From Spirochaetota bacterium (lineage in GTDB: Bacteria; Spirochaetota; UBA4802; UBA5550): a DNA stretch of 64,000 nt. The number at the start of each line of letters is the position of its first letter. Position 1 is the stretch's first letter. The notes beneath the pieces are model-generated. The model was not told the origin of the DNA. It saw only the letters and a program-made list of their open reading frames with translations, and searched no databases. Positions 34,287-45,200 of this stretch are shown here, in pieces. A program made the translations under genes and the position numbers. The stretch covers positions 248,001 through 312,000 of the forward strand of contig JAGNKX010000003.1 in the NCBI GenBank assembly GCA_017999915.1, written 5' to 3'.

Positions 34287-34615
34287 TTGCAACTCCTGTT
34301 TGTTCTTTAAATGTAAGCTTGGAAATGCCGCTTTGCCTGAAAATAATGACCTTTCACCGCCGAAGACAACGGCCCGTTATACCTGCCAATATTCAAGACA
34401 ATAAGCACTCTGCTATAGTGTGGTTATTCGAGGTATGCTGCCGCATGGATCCCATGAAAATGTCCACTGTTCCGGACACAGGGGATGGAATGACGTTTTT
34501 TGTCAAATAAATAATTGGCGGCTCTAAAAATTAGATTTTTCAATTCAGGATCATTATCCGGGGGTTGCCCCGTGGGCACAGGGAAAAAAAGTTGAAGATT
34601 CGCCGGAATTATAGT
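34287..34615. other. Intergenic stretch, no gene seen
   Basis: About 330 bases between divergent genes. It must hold the promoter of the leftward SLOG-like gene and of the rightward small membrane protein. No convincing -35/-10 pair, hairpin with T-run or small reading frame with a ribosome-binding site was found. Confidence 0.35.
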
Positions 34616-34903
34616 ATGATAGTAATACGTATGAAGGTCCTGATACAACAAGTAATCCGCAAGCACAAGGCTTTGATACTCCATGAAGCGTCCCTTATCC
34701 ATGGCTTTCTGAGGCTGTTGATGAAACAGATCAATACCAATGAAAAGTGGACCAGGGAGGAAAGACTGGAATTGAGGCATCATATCAAGCATCTTTCACT
34801 ATACATCCCGGCGCTGATCATCTTCTGCCTGCCCTTCGGCATGCTCCTTGTCCCTGTCCTTGCGGAAACGCTTGACAGGCGGTCGGTGCGGCGTCCCCGG
34901 TAG
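34616..34903 (+). CDS. Small LETM1-like membrane protein
   Basis: With a start at 34616 the protein has 95 residues. It has an amphipathic helical first part (LIHGFLRLLMKQINTN), a charged EERLELRHHIKHLS helix, then a hydrophobic segment PALIIFCLPFGMLLVPVLAETL and a basic end. The last third resembles the C-terminal helix block of LETM1-like proteins found as small bacterial membrane proteins. No start has a good ribosome-binding site; a TTG at 34565 or an ATG at 34631 is possible. Function is unknown. Confidence 0.5.
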   Translation: MIVIRMKVLIQQVIRKHKALILHEASLIHGFLRLLMKQINTNEKWTREERLELRHHIKHLSLYIPALIIFCLPFGMLLVPVLAETLDRRSVRRPR

Positions 34904-34933
34904 ATTATATTAAACAAATGGAAGTATAAATCA

Positions 34934-35509
34934 ATGCAGAAAGTGAAGAAACAAATGCTTCCCTTCCTGGCAGGGGTAATGGCGCTCTGTTCCTGCGCTA
35001 CTTCGGGCTGGCTGTTTTCCGCCACAAAATATGATTTTCGGACAGCGCGGATCACAACCCGGGGATATGCGGCGAAACGGCCGGTTAGAACGACCCTGGC
35101 CATTGAATGCGCTCCCGGCAAGGATGGCGCGGTAACTTTGAACTATACGGTCTTCGGTGCGGGCAAAATTGAAGGATTTGACTTTGACGCTTTCGAGTGC
35201 CCCTATGCGCCGGCATCCCTTGTGAAACTGGCTGATATAGACGTGGTGACGCAATCGGGAACGGCAAAATACCAGACGGCCATTGCGGGATCATATACCG
35301 GCGCGGATGATTTCAGTTTTTCAGTGAGTGCCATGAACAAGGACAGGAGCGTTGTCAGGACAATTGCCGAAACCCTTGCCGCCGGGGCTGACAGGATCGT
35401 CATTACGGTACATGACATGAAGAACCGGTCCGCCACAGTCAGGACCGAGTTCCCCGCCGGGGACGCTGGCGCCGCCGTTGGCAAAGCAATTCGGGGCTGC
35501 TGCAGGTAA
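34934..35509 (+). CDS. Probable lipoprotein of unknown function
   Basis: The 191-residue product has a signal peptide with LCSC near residues 18-21, usable as a lipobox. The mature part has alternating beta strands (TTLAIECAPGKDGAVTLNYTVFG, FSFSVSAMNKD) and a Cys pair at the very end. No family is recognised. It stands alone between the LETM1-like gene and a convergent radical SAM gene. Confidence 0.6.
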   Translation: MQKVKKQMLPFLAGVMALCSCATSGWLFSATKYDFRTARITTRGYAAKRPVRTTLAIECAPGKDGAVTLNYTVFGAGKIEGFDFDAFECPYAPASLVKLADIDVVTQSGTAKYQTAIAGSYTGADDFSFSVSAMNKDRSVVRTIAETLAAGADRIVITVHDMKNRSATVRTEFPAGDAGAAVGKAIRGCCR

Positions 35510-35540
35510 TCGTGATGCCGTCAGGCGCCGTTCCCTTGAC

Positions 35541-36761
35541 TCAGGCGTCGGCCTTCCATTTAAGGTAATTGGGGACACCGCTGTGGTGAATATAGCAGGC
35601 GGGATCCTCGCCGAGGGGATCGCCCGTCGCGGCGTAGGCCTTGCCGCGGCAGCCGCCGCAGATCTCCCTGTTCTCGCACTCCCCGCATTTTCCCTTGAGG
35701 CGGTCCCTGTCGGAAAGGCTTGTGAAGATCTCGCTTTTTGACCAGATATCGCTGATTCTCATCTCGCGCACGTTGCCGCCGCTTACCGGGACAAAGGGGC
35801 AGGGCCACACGTCGCCGTTCGGCTTGATATAGATGAGTCCCCATCCAGCGGCGCAGCCGTGGAAGACGGGCCCCCGGGCCTTCGGCTTACTGTCGCTGTT
35901 GTCGCGCCCGAGGAGGTGCGGCCAGTACTGGGGCGCGGCCACCGGCTCGATGATGGTCATGGAATTCTTCTGGAGCTTCTTGACCGTCTTCACAAGGCTC
36001 AGGCTGTCCTCCGGCGAAAGGACCGAATCAAGGATCGCGCTGCCCCGGCCCATGGGCACCAGCTGGTAGCAGAGCATGATGTCGGCGCGGATGTCGTGGC
36101 AGAAACGGATGACGTCCGGCAGGGTGGCGATGTTTTCCTGCATGGCGGTGAAGTTTATCTGGATGACCATGCCGGCGGACCTGCACGCCTCGATGCCCCG
36201 GAGGGCCCGCTCGAAGGCTGTCGTGTTCTGCCTGATATGGTTATGGATCGCGCTGTCGGTGGAGTCGAAGCTCACCGCAATCCCCTTGACCCCCAGCTTT
36301 TTCAGCTCCCGCGCCCGGGCGCCGTCTATGAGGGTGCCGTTGGTCGCTATGACGTTGACGAGTCCGAGCTTCCTGCTGCGGGCCAGGAGCCGGTCGATAT
36401 CTGGACGCACCAGGGGCTCGCCCCCGGAGTAGGCCAGCATCCTGAAGCGCTTCATCGACGCGAGCTGTGCCAGCATGGCGTATCCTTCCTCCGTGGAAAG
36501 CTCGTCCGGACCCGCCACGGATGACGTGGCGTGGCAGTGGCGGCAGCGAAGGTTGCACGCCTCGGTCACCTCCCACACGGCGTGGTATCCGAAGCCGATG
36601 CACCCCATGCCGACGGCGCCGGCCGATACCGGTATCGATTTGAAGGAAGACGTTCCAAGCCACTGGAGGAAACTGCTCCATCCGGTCGTCCTGCGCAGCA
36701 GCAGGGCGGCACGAAATTGCTTCAATAGGTTGCCGGCGGCCAGGTAGTGTTTCAGCGCCAT
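35541..36761 (-). CDS. Radical SAM/SPASM-domain protein
   Basis: The protein (406 residues) has the radical SAM motif CNLRCRHC (Cys69, Cys73, Cys76). AYSGGEPLVRPD and ATNGTLIDG are the usual SAM-binding strands. A C-terminal SPASM region holds Cys in HGCAAGWG, WPCPFVP and CGECENREICGGCRG, able to bind auxiliary [4Fe-4S] clusters. Such enzymes modify peptides, cofactors or haem precursors. Its start overlaps the end of the UbiA-type gene by ten bases, so both are made from one message and probably serve one pathway, perhaps a prenylated or quinone-like cofactor. No precursor peptide gene was seen nearby. Confidence 0.88.
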   Translation of the reverse strand: MALKHYLAAGNLLKQFRAALLLRRTTGWSSFLQWLGTSSFKSIPVSAGAVGMGCIGFGYHAVWEVTEACNLRCRHCHATSSVAGPDELSTEEGYAMLAQLASMKRFRMLAYSGGEPLVRPDIDRLLARSRKLGLVNVIATNGTLIDGARARELKKLGVKGIAVSFDSTDSAIHNHIRQNTTAFERALRGIEACRSAGMVIQINFTAMQENIATLPDVIRFCHDIRADIMLCYQLVPMGRGSAILDSVLSPEDSLSLVKTVKKLQKNSMTIIEPVAAPQYWPHLLGRDNSDSKPKARGPVFHGCAAGWGLIYIKPNGDVWPCPFVPVSGGNVREMRISDIWSKSEIFTSLSDRDRLKGKCGECENREICGGCRGKAYAATGDPLGEDPACYIHHSGVPNYLKWKADA

Positions 36762-37696
36762 ATCGCGAGCACTCCCACGGTGATGGATGAGAGATGGTTC
36801 AGCACGATGGTGAGGCCGCAGATCGGCTCCAGCGTTTCGAGGCTCCGCCAGCGTCGGCGCACGGCCACATTGACCGCCAGGACCAGGCCGAGAATGGCGG
36901 CGGGAGCCGCCGCGAGAAGGTGCGCCGGGGACCAGCTCCTGAACAGGGCCCAGAGGACGATGATTGAAATAGATGTCAGGACCGCAATGACGGAATAGAG
37001 GACCGCGCCTGCGTTCTTTCCGATGCGGACCAGGAGGTTGAGCTTGCCGGAATCGCGGTCCGCCTCGTAATCAGGAAATTCATTGATAAGGATGACATTG
37101 AAAATGGTCAGGGCCACGGGTATGCTGAAGTAATAGCTGTACGGCGGTATGGAGCCGGAGGCGCAGAGGTGCCCGGTGACCAGGGTGAGCCAGCCGTAGC
37201 AAAAGGCGATGAAGAGCTCGCCGACGCCGCGCATCACCAGGCGTACCGGCGGCATGGAATAGAGCACCGCGCTGCCGATGCCGAAGGCCCCCAGGGCGAG
37301 CAGCAACAGGCTGCCGTGAATTGCGTATATGGCCAGGCCCATTAGGGCGGCGGATGCGAAGAGCGATATGGCCAGGAACATAACCGATCGTTCGGAGAGG
37401 GTCCCGCTGGCCACCATCAGGGTACCGCCGGAGAATTTCGTCCGCCCGTACAGGGCCGTTTTGGAATCCTCCTGCTGGTCATAGATTTCACCGATAAGAT
37501 AGCAGCCGATGCAGATAAACAGAACGGCCATGATTCCGAGCAGGGCCGAAAGCCATGAAACAGGACGGCCATGGGCATAGGCCAGGTACACGCCGACCCC
37601 GAAGGGGACAACGGCGACCGTGGTGAAGGGAAGCCTCATGACGTTGGCCCAGTTCTTGACTGTTGCAAATCGTTTATCGTTTATTGCCTGTTGCAT
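36752..37696 (-). CDS. UbiA-family prenyltransferase
   Basis: The ATG at 37696 has AAGGA nine bases upstream; a TTG further out is less likely. The 314-residue protein has about eight to nine membrane helices. Its two acidic motifs are YDQQEDSK near residue 78 and FPDYEADRDSGK near residue 205, which bind Mg-diphosphate of a prenyl donor. The overall type is nearest MenA/UbiA enzymes that prenylate aromatic rings. The first motif departs from the usual NDxxDxxxD, so the acceptor is uncertain. It is coupled to the radical SAM gene downstream. Confidence 0.88.
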   Translation of the reverse strand: MQQAINDKRFATVKNWANVMRLPFTTVAVVPFGVGVYLAYAHGRPVSWLSALLGIMAVLFICIGCYLIGEIYDQQEDSKTALYGRTKFSGGTLMVASGTLSERSVMFLAISLFASAALMGLAIYAIHGSLLLLALGAFGIGSAVLYSMPPVRLVMRGVGELFIAFCYGWLTLVTGHLCASGSIPPYSYYFSIPVALTIFNVILINEFPDYEADRDSGKLNLLVRIGKNAGAVLYSVIAVLTSISIIVLWALFRSWSPAHLLAAAPAAILGLVLAVNVAVRRRWRSLETLEPICGLTIVLNHLSSITVGVLAIWR

Positions 37697-38145
37697 TTGG
37701 ATTTTCCTTATCTGGAAATATTTTGCCAAAATTGGCGACTTTGCCGGTTAATGCAATTACATTTTTCATGATCCTGGTTATTATCATTAACTGGGACGAT
37801 GTCATGGACCTCGGCAGGCCCTTTGCATCGGGAACGGCGCTGAAGAACCGGTATTGCCGGATTTTTTATAAAATAATTGATTTACTTTTTTATGCAATTG
37901 AGTTACTTTAATCATATGCACGGTGATACCGTATTTATGCTTGGAATGAATATTATCGCTGCCGTAGCACTTTCCTTCATTTATGGCGAGGGGATCCGCC
38001 TCGATCGATGCTTTAAATGCGTCAATGCCGCTTTTTCTTTTTCTCGGCCGCCTTATAATGCACAATCTTCATGGTAACTGTCTGGATTTTATTACTGTAT
38101 TAGGTGATACATAGTTTTTATCCATATCTTCGTTAGCAAGGATAT
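37697..38145. other. Intergenic region of about 450 bases, no gene supported
   Basis: It separates the divergent UbiA and hybrid-kinase genes. The middle (about 37860-37920) is AT-rich, as expected for promoters. Two overlapping short reading frames exist but lack ribosome-binding sites and have unconvincing composition. No hairpin with T-run or repeat was found. Confidence 0.35.
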
Positions 38146-41100
38146 ATGACAGCACAGGAAAACAAAACAATTCTTCTTGTTGAAGATGATCCGATTTCGG
38201 CAATGGCCGAATCGGAATCGATCAGTCGTTTCGGATACAATGTCCTTGTTGCCGGAAACGGCAATGAAGCGGTCCGGATAACCACGGGCCCGGCCATTGT
38301 GGATCTGGTGCTCATGGATATCGACCTCGGCAAGGGGATGGACGGAACAGAGGCTGCGAAGCGGATACTTGAAAAGAGGAATATCCCCATCGTGTTCCTC
38401 ACGGCCCACGGGGAGCGGGAAATGGTGGAGCGCGTCCAGGGAATAACACGGTACGGCTATGTGATCAAGAATTCCGGAGATTTTGTTCTGCAGTCGTCCA
38501 TCGAGATGGCCCTGGAGTTGTTCGATGCCCATCAAAAAATCAGCGAGAGCGAGGCCCGTCAGCGCACCCTTGTGCAGACCATTCCGGACCTGGTCTGGCT
38601 CAAGGACGCGGACGGCGTGTACCTGGCCTGCAATCCCCGCTTCGAGGATTTTTTCGGCGCGCGGGAATCGGAAATTGTGGGTAAAACCGACTACGACTTT
38701 CTGAATAAGGAGCTGGCAGATTTTTTTCGCGACCATGACCGCAGGGCCATGGCAGCGGGAAAACCCACCGTGAACGAGGAATGGATACGCTTTGCCAGCG
38801 ACGGCCGCAGGGCCCTGCTGGAAACCATCAAGACGCCGATGTTCGGAAAGGATGGGAAGCTTATCGGGGTCCTGGGCATCGGACGGGACATTACGGAGCG
38901 CAAGAACGCCGAAGAGGCCCTTCGATCCAGCGAGAGGAGGATGAAGGCTATCGTTGACGGGTCTCCCATTCCGCAGTTTGTTGTCGATAAGGACCACCGC
39001 GTCACCCACTGGAACAGGGCACTGGAGGAGTACAGCAAGATCAGAGCTGAAGATGTGATCGGCACAAGCGATCAATGGAGGGCTTTCTACAGCAAAAAGC
39101 GTCCCTGCCTGGCCGATTTGATAGTGGATGGGAAAGTCGATATGATACCCGGCTTGTATATGGATAATTATCGAAAGTCTCAATTGGTCGATAATGCCTA
39201 TGAAGCCATAGATTTTTTTCCCGCCATGAAGGGAGGTTTGTGGCTGCAATACACGGCGGCGCCCATCATTGATGATGACGGCGAGGTCGTAGGAGCGGTG
39301 GAGACCCTTAATGATATAACCGAAAGCAAGCGCGCCGAGGAATCCTTGCGTAGGAGCGAATCAAATTACCGCAGTGTCATCGAGAATATACAGGACGTCT
39401 TTTACCGGAGCGATGCGAAGGGCAACCTGATCATGGCAAGCCCCAGCTGGGCGCATCTTCTCGGATATGAAACCCTTGAGGAATGTCTTGGGAAGCCCAT
39501 TGCGGGAACATTTTATTATATTCCCGAGAAACGCGCCGAGTTCCTCCAATGCCTGCGTGAAAGCGGGAGCGTCATGAATTACGAGGTAGTGTTAAAAAAG
39601 AAGGACGGCATGCCGGTAACAGTGGAAACGAGCAGTCATTTTTATTATGATAGCGACGGCCGGATAGCCGGTGTTGAAGGCATTTTCAGGGACATTACCC
39701 TGCGCAGGCAGGCGGAGGATGCCTTGAGGATCAATGAGCTCCGTTTGAAGCGGGCCCAGGAAATAGCCCATGTCGGCAACTGGGAGTATAACATTCAAAC
39801 AGGGGATTTCTGGGGATCCGATGAAGCAAAGAGGATTTATGGATTTGAAATCGGACAGCACGCTTTTTCAACTGATGAAGTCGAAAATTGCATTCCGGAA
39901 AAGGGAAGGGTCCATCAGGCCCTGGTTGACCTGGTCGAATCGGGAAAGGAATACAATCTGGAATTTGAGATATATCCCCTCAATTCCTCAAAGCCCAGGA
40001 TCATTACATCTATAGCCGAATTGCAGCCGGATGAACAGAGCGGTCAATTGAAGGTTGTCGGGGTTATCCAGGACATAACCGATCGCAAGCGGGCTGAAGA
40101 GGCGCTTCGCTTCAGCGAGAATCACCTGAAGGCTATTGTCGACGGTTCACCCATTCCGCAATTTGTCATAGACAGGGAACACCGCATCACCCACTGGAAC
40201 CGGGCCCTCGAAGAATACAGCGGCATCAGGTCCGAGGATGTAATCGGCACAAACCAGCAGTGGCGGGCGTTCTATCCCTATGAGCGACCCTGCATGGCCG
40301 ACCTGCTGGTGGATGGCCTTACGAACAGGATATCCCAGTGGTACGCAAGCAAATACAGCCATTCAAAGCTTATCAAGGAAGCTTTCGAGGCAACCGATTT
40401 CTTCCCTGCCATGAGAGGCGGCACATGGCTCTTTTTTACCGCTGCGCCGATATATGGTCCTGACGGCGCAGTCATTGGGGCGGTGGAAACGCTTTCCGAT
40501 GTAACGGACCGCATGCGCGCCGAGGATGCGCTCAAGCTCAATAACCTAAGGCTGGATACATTGCTTAAAGTCAACCAGATGACCGATGCGCCCGTCGAGG
40601 ATATCATGAAATACGTGTTCGAAGAAGCGGTCAGGCTCACGAAAAGCGAGATCGGGTATATGGGACGCATGAACGACGATGAAACGGAAATGGAAGTCCT
40701 GGCCTGGTCCCGCAATGTGATGCCCGAGTGCCGCACGGGGGAGAAAACCCTCCTGTTCCCGGTCGCGTCCGCCGGACTATGGGCAGAAGCCGTGCGCCAG
40801 CACAGGCCCATCGTCACCAATGATTTTGCTGCTCCCAATCCCTGGAAGAAGGGCTATCCGGAAGGCCATATCGTTCTGAAACGGCACATGAATGTCCCGG
40901 TGATGACAGGTTCAAAGATCGCGTTACTGGTGGGTGTCAGCAACAAGGCCGAGGATTATGATGAGACCGATGTCCGGCAGCTGACGCTCTTGATGGATGG
41001 AATGCTGCGCATCATCGAGCGCAAGAAGGCGGAGGATTCTCTTCGCGATTCCCTGGCGGAAAAGGACGTGATATTGAAAGAGCTGTACCACCGGACAAAG

Positions 41101-41682
41101 AACAACATGCAGGTCATATGCAGCATGCTGAACCTGAGGGCTTCGGATATCAAGGATGCGGCGGCCCAGGATATCTACCGTGATATACAGTCCAAGATAC
41201 AGACAATGGCCCTGGTGCACCAGAAGCTGTATGATTCACAGGAACTGTCGAACCTCAATCTGAAAGAGTATGCCGACGGTATCGTCGATCTGATGCTGTC
41301 GAACAATGAACTGTCGCCCGGCGTGGTGAAAATACACCGGTCCGTCGACGCAATCCCGATTTCAATCGACACGGCAATGCCGCTGGGTCTCGTGTTGAAT
41401 GAGCTGATATCCAATTCGATGAAGCACGCCTTCCCGGATAATCGTGATGGTGAAATCTGGATCGATATGCGTTCCACCGATGACGGGATCAAGCTCGAGT
41501 ACCGGGATAACGGTATCGGCCTTCCTCTCGGGTACGATCCCGCCAAGGCTCAGACCCTGGGGATGAATATAATCAGGAACCTGTCGAGAATGCAGCTTGG
41601 CGGGGACCTGCATTTCATGGATGACAGGGGATTCGGCTGCACCATCACCATGGGGACCAAACTCTATCGAAGGCGAATGTGA
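38146..41682 (+). CDS. REC-multi-PAS-GAF HisKA_2 sensor kinase
   Basis: The 1178-residue protein has no membrane helix. It opens with a receiver domain (about 1-125) with acidic pocket VEDD, phospho-Asp in LVLMDID and Lys in VIKNS. PAS units follow at about 140-265, 268-410, 415-535, 540-655 and 660-805. A GAF domain covers about 815-980. A HisKA_2/HATPase core (about 985-1175) has the phospho-His in ELYHRTKNNMQ, the N-box LNELISNSMKHAF and GLPLGYD. The second and fifth PAS units are near copies, both with IVDGSPIPQFV and RITHWNRALEEYS-like text. AAGGA precedes the ATG. The response regulator begins three bases after its stop. Confidence 0.93.
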   Translation: MTAQENKTILLVEDDPISAMAESESISRFGYNVLVAGNGNEAVRITTGPAIVDLVLMDIDLGKGMDGTEAAKRILEKRNIPIVFLTAHGEREMVERVQGITRYGYVIKNSGDFVLQSSIEMALELFDAHQKISESEARQRTLVQTIPDLVWLKDADGVYLACNPRFEDFFGARESEIVGKTDYDFLNKELADFFRDHDRRAMAAGKPTVNEEWIRFASDGRRALLETIKTPMFGKDGKLIGVLGIGRDITERKNAEEALRSSERRMKAIVDGSPIPQFVVDKDHRVTHWNRALEEYSKIRAEDVIGTSDQWRAFYSKKRPCLADLIVDGKVDMIPGLYMDNYRKSQLVDNAYEAIDFFPAMKGGLWLQYTAAPIIDDDGEVVGAVETLNDITESKRAEESLRRSESNYRSVIENIQDVFYRSDAKGNLIMASPSWAHLLGYETLEECLGKPIAGTFYYIPEKRAEFLQCLRESGSVMNYEVVLKKKDGMPVTVETSSHFYYDSDGRIAGVEGIFRDITLRRQAEDALRINELRLKRAQEIAHVGNWEYNIQTGDFWGSDEAKRIYGFEIGQHAFSTDEVENCIPEKGRVHQALVDLVESGKEYNLEFEIYPLNSSKPRIITSIAELQPDEQSGQLKVVGVIQDITDRKRAEEALRFSENHLKAIVDGSPIPQFVIDREHRITHWNRALEEYSGIRSEDVIGTNQQWRAFYPYERPCMADLLVDGLTNRISQWYASKYSHSKLIKEAFEATDFFPAMRGGTWLFFTAAPIYGPDGAVIGAVETLSDVTDRMRAEDALKLNNLRLDTLLKVNQMTDAPVEDIMKYVFEEAVRLTKSEIGYMGRMNDDETEMEVLAWSRNVMPECRTGEKTLLFPVASAGLWAEAVRQHRPIVTNDFAAPNPWKKGYPEGHIVLKRHMNVPVMTGSKIALLVGVSNKAEDYDETDVRQLTLLMDGMLRIIERKKAEDSLRDSLAEKDVILKELYHRTKNNMQVICSMLNLRASDIKDAAAQDIYRDIQSKIQTMALVHQKLYDSQELSNLNLKEYADGIVDLMLSNNELSPGVVKIHRSVDAIPISIDTAMPLGLVLNELISNSMKHAFPDNRDGEIWIDMRSTDDGIKLEYRDNGIGLPLGYDPAKAQTLGMNIIRNLSRMQLGGDLHFMDDRGFGCTITMGTKLYRRRM

Positions 41683-41685
41683 TTT

Positions 41686-42069
41686 ATGAAAATGAAATTG
41701 CTACTTGTCGAGGACGAGGCCATCACGGCCATGAGCATGAGGAAGGACCTGGAGCTGATGGGCTACGAGGTGAGCGATCCCATCGGGACCGGAGAGGAAG
41801 CCATTCGGAAGGCCTTGATCGAGCATCCCTCGGTGATACTGATGGATATCAACATCATCGGGGACATGGACGGAATCGAAACGGTTGAAAAAATCCATGA
41901 CCTGGTGCAAATCCCTGTCATCTATATGACCGGCTATTCCAACCAGGAGATCAAGGATCGCGCCATAAAGACAGGGCCCCTTGCGTACCTTGAGAAGCCG
42001 GTCAATGTCAGGGAAATCAGGCATATACTGGAACTCACCGGCGCCCACGATCAAAACGGCGGCAATTAA
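41686..42069 (+). CDS. Single-domain response regulator
   Basis: The 127-residue protein is a stand-alone receiver. The acidic pair is in LLVEDEA, the phospho-Asp in VILMDINI near residue 54, the switch Thr in IYMTGYS and the Lys in YLEKPVN. There is no output domain, so it acts by protein contact or as a phosphorelay step. It directly follows the multi-PAS kinase, almost certainly its partner. The next gene, 140 bases on, encodes the TPR-CHAT protein. Confidence 0.92.
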   Translation: MKMKLLLVEDEAITAMSMRKDLELMGYEVSDPIGTGEEAIRKALIEHPSVILMDINIIGDMDGIETVEKIHDLVQIPVIYMTGYSNQEIKDRAIKTGPLAYLEKPVNVREIRHILELTGAHDQNGGN

Positions 42070-42209
42070 CGAAAATGAGCTCCCATAAACATGCGGGTAT
42101 CGACCGGTGCGTTGCATCGATGATCCCGCGCTGTACGGGCCACATGTTTTCCGACATGCGACTGAAATGAGTTTGACTCTTATCCTGACACGATATTAAA
42201 TGTATACCT

Positions 42210-45200
42210 ATGCTGATTACCGGATTATCTTCATCCGCCCAAAGGTTCGCCGCGGCGTTGTTCCTGCTGATGGCGTTTTCCCTGCCGGTACAATCCGCCG
42301 TCGATGACGGCCGCGGCGATGGTCTGCCGGGAAAAACGGGCCGTGAAGCCGGCGCCGGCATTATTCCCAAAAAGAAATATGACGAGCTTCTGCGCCATGA
42401 TCGCGCCGGCACCGAGGCGTACAACAGGAATGATTTTAAGACTGCGCAGAGGGAATTTCAGTCCTCGATTGTTCTTGCCGCGGAGATCTTCGGGGAAAAC
42501 AGCGCCCAGACGGCGCAGCGTTATAACAGCCTCGGACTCTCCTGCTATCATCAGGGAGACTATGACCGGGCCATCGACGCCTATGAAAGAGCATTGGGCA
42601 TATATATCGCCGTGGCAGGTGAAAATGATTACCGTGTGGCGTTTTGCCGCCATGGGTTGGGGCAATGCCACCAGTTCAAGGGAGACTATGACCGGGCCAT
42701 TAGATTATATGAAAAGTCCCTCGCCATTTATCTGAAAGACAGTGAGAAGTACCTTACCCACATAGGGACCTGTTATTACGATACCGGAGTGGCGTTCCAG
42801 TACAAGGGGGAGTACGGCAGGGCCGAGGATTATTTCAACAAGGCCCTCGGCATATGCCTGAAGGCCTTCGGGCCGGACCATGCCTACCTGGCGACGATCT
42901 ATTACGCCCTCGGCGAGATAGTAAAATTCAAGGGCGATTTCAACACGGCCCTGGAGCAGTATCGGAAAGCCCAGGACATATACCGGAAATCCTACGGCGA
43001 GAACCATCCCTACGTGGGCACCGCCTATTACGCCATGGCTTTCGCCCACGAGAACAGGGGCGAGTTCGGCAAGGCCGTCGCCTACTACGAGCGGGCCCGC
43101 GCGATCTACACTGGAACCTATGGCGAGAGGCACCCCCATGTGGCGATTTCCTACCATGGCCTCGGAAATGTCCATAATGCCATGGGCGAGTATGAAAAGG
43201 CAATCGCGAATTATGAAAAGGCCATTGAGATAAACAGGGCCGTGTTCGGCGAGAACCATATCAATACGGCGGCCTCCCTCCACGGGCTGGGCAACTCCTA
43301 CATGTCCATCGGCCAGTATGACAGGGCCCTTGCATATTTTGAACGGGTCCTGGCCATCCATCGGGCCGTCCTGGGGGAGACCCATCCCGAGATCGGCCAT
43401 TGCTATGCCGGCATTGCCATGGCGCTGGCGAGGAAGGGCGATTATGACGGGGCGATCCGGAATTTTGAAAAAGCGATGGCCGTCTTTGCCGGCGTCCTCG
43501 GGGACCGCCATCCCAGCGTATCCAATGCCCTTCTCCAGATCGGCAGGATCCACTACACCAGGAACGACATCGTAAAGGGGCGGGAATTTGCCGAAAAGGC
43601 CCTGTCCCGGTACCGGGAAACGTCCCTGCACCCGCAGATCATATTCGCGTCGAACATTCTCGGCATCATGCACCTGAACGCGGGGGATTTCCGTAAGGCC
43701 CGGCCCTATTTCGAGGAGTCCATCGGCCAGATAGAAAAGGCCAGGATCGAGGCCGGCGCGGAAAAGGTCGAATTCATGAGGCGGTATATCGAAAGCTACT
43801 ATTATTCCCTGAAGACGAGCGCGCTGATGAATGACCTGGAGGCCGTGTTCGCCACTGCGGAGGCCATGAGGGCCCGGGGGTTCCTTGACCGCATGTCCCT
43901 CGCCACGGCGCTCTCTGTGGACGGCATCGGCAAGAATGACCGGGAGCGGCTGATCGCCCTGAACGATGAAATAGAGAACCTGGCGTCGCGGAGGAACGCG
44001 GAGATACAGAAGCCCGCAGCCGGGCAGGATGCCTCCGCCCTTGTCCGCATCTCCATGGACCTCGAGCGTAAGGAGAAAGCCTTCCAGGACCTTGACGCTA
44101 AGCTGATGGAGAACGAGAAGTACCGGGGCCTGAGAAAGCCCCACATGGCCACACTGGCCGAGGCGCGCGCCCTCTGCGGGACCGATTCCGCCATCCTCGA
44201 GTACGTAATATGGGAGGAAAAGGACAAGGATTCGGACGCGTGGACCCACAAGCAGTCGTTCTGCCTCGTGGTGACGGGAAAAGGGGAGAAGCTTGTGCCC
44301 CTGGATAAAGACTTCGACTACACCGGCACCATCGCCAGGTACCGCGATTCCATAATCGATCAGAATAAAAAGAAGGACCGCGACGCCCTGGCCGTGCTTC
44401 TCCATGAAAAGCTGGTGACGCCGGTGGAGAATGAGCTCGGGGGCATCAGGAACATTATCATCATCCCTGACGGGTCCCTGGCCTTCCTGCCCTTTGACGC
44501 CCTGCGGAAAAAAAGCGACGGCCCCTACCTGTGCGAATCCTATTCGATCACGCTGAGCCCGTCGGTGTCGGTGATGCTCATGGTGCAGAAGCGCCGCTAC
44601 GGCTCGGAGAGAAAGTCTTTCCTCGCCTTCGGCGGTGCAGTCTATTCTTCCGGGACCGGGGAAAAACGGGGTAAACATCATTTGGCGCAGGACAAGGATG
44701 TCACCGTGAAATCAAAGGAATATTTTTCAGAAGAGGGAAGCCGCGGCAGGCCCCTGTACTACCGGAACCTGGGGCTGCAGTGGGACAATATCCCCGGGAC
44801 CCTCGATGAGATCAACGAGATCGATAAGGACGTATACAACAAGGAAAAGACCAGGGTCATAAAGGGCGCGGCCGTGTCGGAGTCGAAGATCAAGGAGCTG
44901 TCGCGGCAGAACGAGCTTATGCGCTACAAGTCGGTGCATTTCGCGTGCCATGGGTATTTTGACGCGGACCTGCCGTCATATTCGGCGGTGGTGATGTCCG
45001 AGGTTTCCGGCACGGTGAAATCCCCGGAGGACGGGTACCTGTCGGTGCCGGAGGTGGCGTTGATGAAGCTCCAGGCTGACATCGTGAACCTCTCCGCCTG
45101 CGAGACCGGCCTCGGGAAGGTGGTTCAGGGAGACGGCGTTATCGGACTGGCCCGGGCCTTCCAGGAGGCGGGCGCGAACCGGGTCGGCGTCACCCTGTGG

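Noticed and set aside
37802-38077. Two short overlapping frames in the UbiA/kinase gap
   Set aside because: Opposite strands of one another, no ribosome-binding sites, composition of non-coding DNA.
42705-44681. A 658-codon open frame antisense to the TPR-CHAT gene
   Set aside because: It mirrors the real gene's codon bias, lacks a ribosome-binding site and shows no domain. The opposite strand has clear TPR and CHAT motifs.
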